DNA from: Thiobacillus sp. | GTDB lineage: Bacteria; Pseudomonadota; Gammaproteobacteria; Burkholderiales; Thiobacillaceae | DNA length: 64,000 nucleotides | Assembly: GCF_018780105.1 (NCBI RefSeq) | Contig: NZ_JADMKC010000007.1 | Coordinates: 310,001-374,000, forward strand | Reading direction: 5' to 3' | Shown here: positions 63,500-64,000 of the stretch, piece by piece | How positions within the stretch are numbered: the stretch's first letter is position 1 | Layout: each line of letters opens with the position of its first letter | Position numbers and translations under genes: made by a program | Notes under the pieces: generated by a model | What the model was told of the DNA's origin: nothing | Seen by the model: the letters and a program-made list of their open reading frames with translations, nothing else | The model's database searches: none

Positions 63500-64000
63500 C
63501 TAGGGTAATAGGGTTATCCGCTGGCGGACGGCGCGTTCAATTCCTGCCGCATCGAGGCCGCATTCGGCCAGCATGGCAGGCACGTCGCCGTGTTCGATGA
63601 AGCGGTCGGGCAAGCCGAGATGCAGCACGGGCACCTGAATGCCGAGTGCGGACAGCGCTTCGGCCACGCCGGCGCCGGCGCCGCCAGCCACCACGTTTTC
63701 TTCCAGCGTCACCAGCAGCCGGTGCTGGTGGGCCAGCGCGCGCAGCAAATCCAGGTCCAGCGGTTTCACAAAACGCATGTCGGCAACGCTGGCGTCGAGC
63801 GCTTCGGCGGCCGTCAGCGCGGGCGCGACCAGACTGCCGAATGCGATCAGGGCAATGTCGCGGCCGCTACGGCGCAGGATGCCTTTGCCCAGTTCAAGCG
63901 GTTCGAGCCCGGGCTCGATGGCCGCGCCTTTGCCGCTGCCGCGTGGGTAGCGTACCGCCGAAGGGCCCTTGTGCAGATAGGCGGTGGTCAGCAGGCGGCG
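63500..64000 (-). CDS. dxs: 1-deoxy-D-xylulose-5-phosphate synthase, C-terminal part (cut by window edge)
   Basis: The C-terminal 166 residues of the thiamine-diphosphate enzyme of isoprenoid synthesis. Marks are [25 protein letters not shown] and [14 protein letters not shown], then [20 protein letters not shown] and [12 protein letters not shown] of the transketolase C-domain. Its product feeds ispB. The start lies beyond the window. Confidence 0.95.
   Translation of the reverse strand, partial: RRLLTTAYLHKGPSAVRYPRGSGKGAAIEPGLEPLELGKGILRRSGRDIALIAFGSLVAPALTAAEALDASVADMRFVKPLDLDLLRALAHQHRLLVTLEENVVAGGAGAGVAEALSALGIQVPVLHLGLPDRFIEHGDVPAMLAECGLDAAGIERAVRQRITLLP

Overview
The window is a stretch of a betaproteobacterial chromosome, most likely from a chemolithoautotrophic sulfur oxidiser of the Thiobacillus type. 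This is inferred from gene content: AMP-dependent sulfite oxidation genes (sat, aprBA), flavocytochrome c sulfide dehydrogenase (fccAB), a fused SoxXA cytochrome, a cytochrome bc1 operon followed by sspAB, cbb3-oxidase assembly genes (ccoI, ccoS), RuBisCO-activase genes (cbbQO), type IV pilus regulators and PEP-CTERM surface proteins. Most of the DNA is GC-rich. A few islands are visibly AT-richer (about 5.2-7.7, 18.3-19.2, 26.8-29.0 and 35.5-39.7 kb).

Layout: 0-3.2 kb holds pcnB-folK-dNK and an ABC ATPase (all minus). 3.4-7.8 kb holds a gamma-glutamyltransferase and two PEP-CTERM proteins (plus). 7.8-13.1 kb holds a metal/cobalamin-type permease, a lipoprotein cyclophilin, a DsbA-like protein, ccoS and ccoI (minus). 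13.3-14.7 kb holds aat-bpt. 14.7-21.3 kb holds soxXA, a lipoprotein protease, thyA-folA, a foreign-looking gene, yjdM and fccBA. 21.5-26.7 kb holds a DegS-like protease, petABC, sspAB and tRNA-Thr. 26.8-29.0 kb is an AT-rich two-gene HEPN-like unit. 29.1-32.2 kb holds pilRS. 32.5-35.5 kb holds a sugar-phosphate transferase whose 3' end is duplicated on the far side of an inserted nucleotidyltransferase gene. 36.5-39.6 kb holds a third PEP-CTERM gene and an outer-membrane protein that appears to be two barrels in one chain. 39.9-44.8 kb holds comEC, a Phd/ParE pair and lolDC. 44.9-49.9 kb holds an RpfE-type protein, rimO, a ZIP transporter, a ComEA-like protein, tRNA-Pro and ispB. 50.1-51.9 kb holds rplU-rpmA-obgE. 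51.9-61.1 kb holds an orphan gene, cbbO, cbbQ, two small genes, aprA, aprB, sat and an unknown gene. 61.2-64 kb holds an amidotransferase, an aspartic protease, folE2 and the 3' end of dxs.

How the genes work together: sulfide is oxidised by FccAB, thiosulfate by Sox (only SoxXA is here), and sulfite by AprBA and Sat with substrate-level ATP formation. Electrons pass through bc1 and c-type cytochromes to a cbb3 oxidase, represented here by its assembly factors. CbbQO would keep RuBisCO active for CO2 fixation, but RuBisCO itself is not in the window.

The most notable patterns are: (1) all three PEP-CTERM genes have a GG-N10-GC sigma-54 promoter with a TGTCGG...TTTACA box 101-109 bp upstream, and two share a conserved structured leader; (2) a FadL-like barrel fused to an OmpA-like barrel; (3) a two-gene HEPN-like unit; (4) a SoxX-SoxA fusion; (5) a small ORF, a hairpin and a T8 tract overlapping the start of ccoI. 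No rRNA, CRISPR array or intact insertion sequence was seen.
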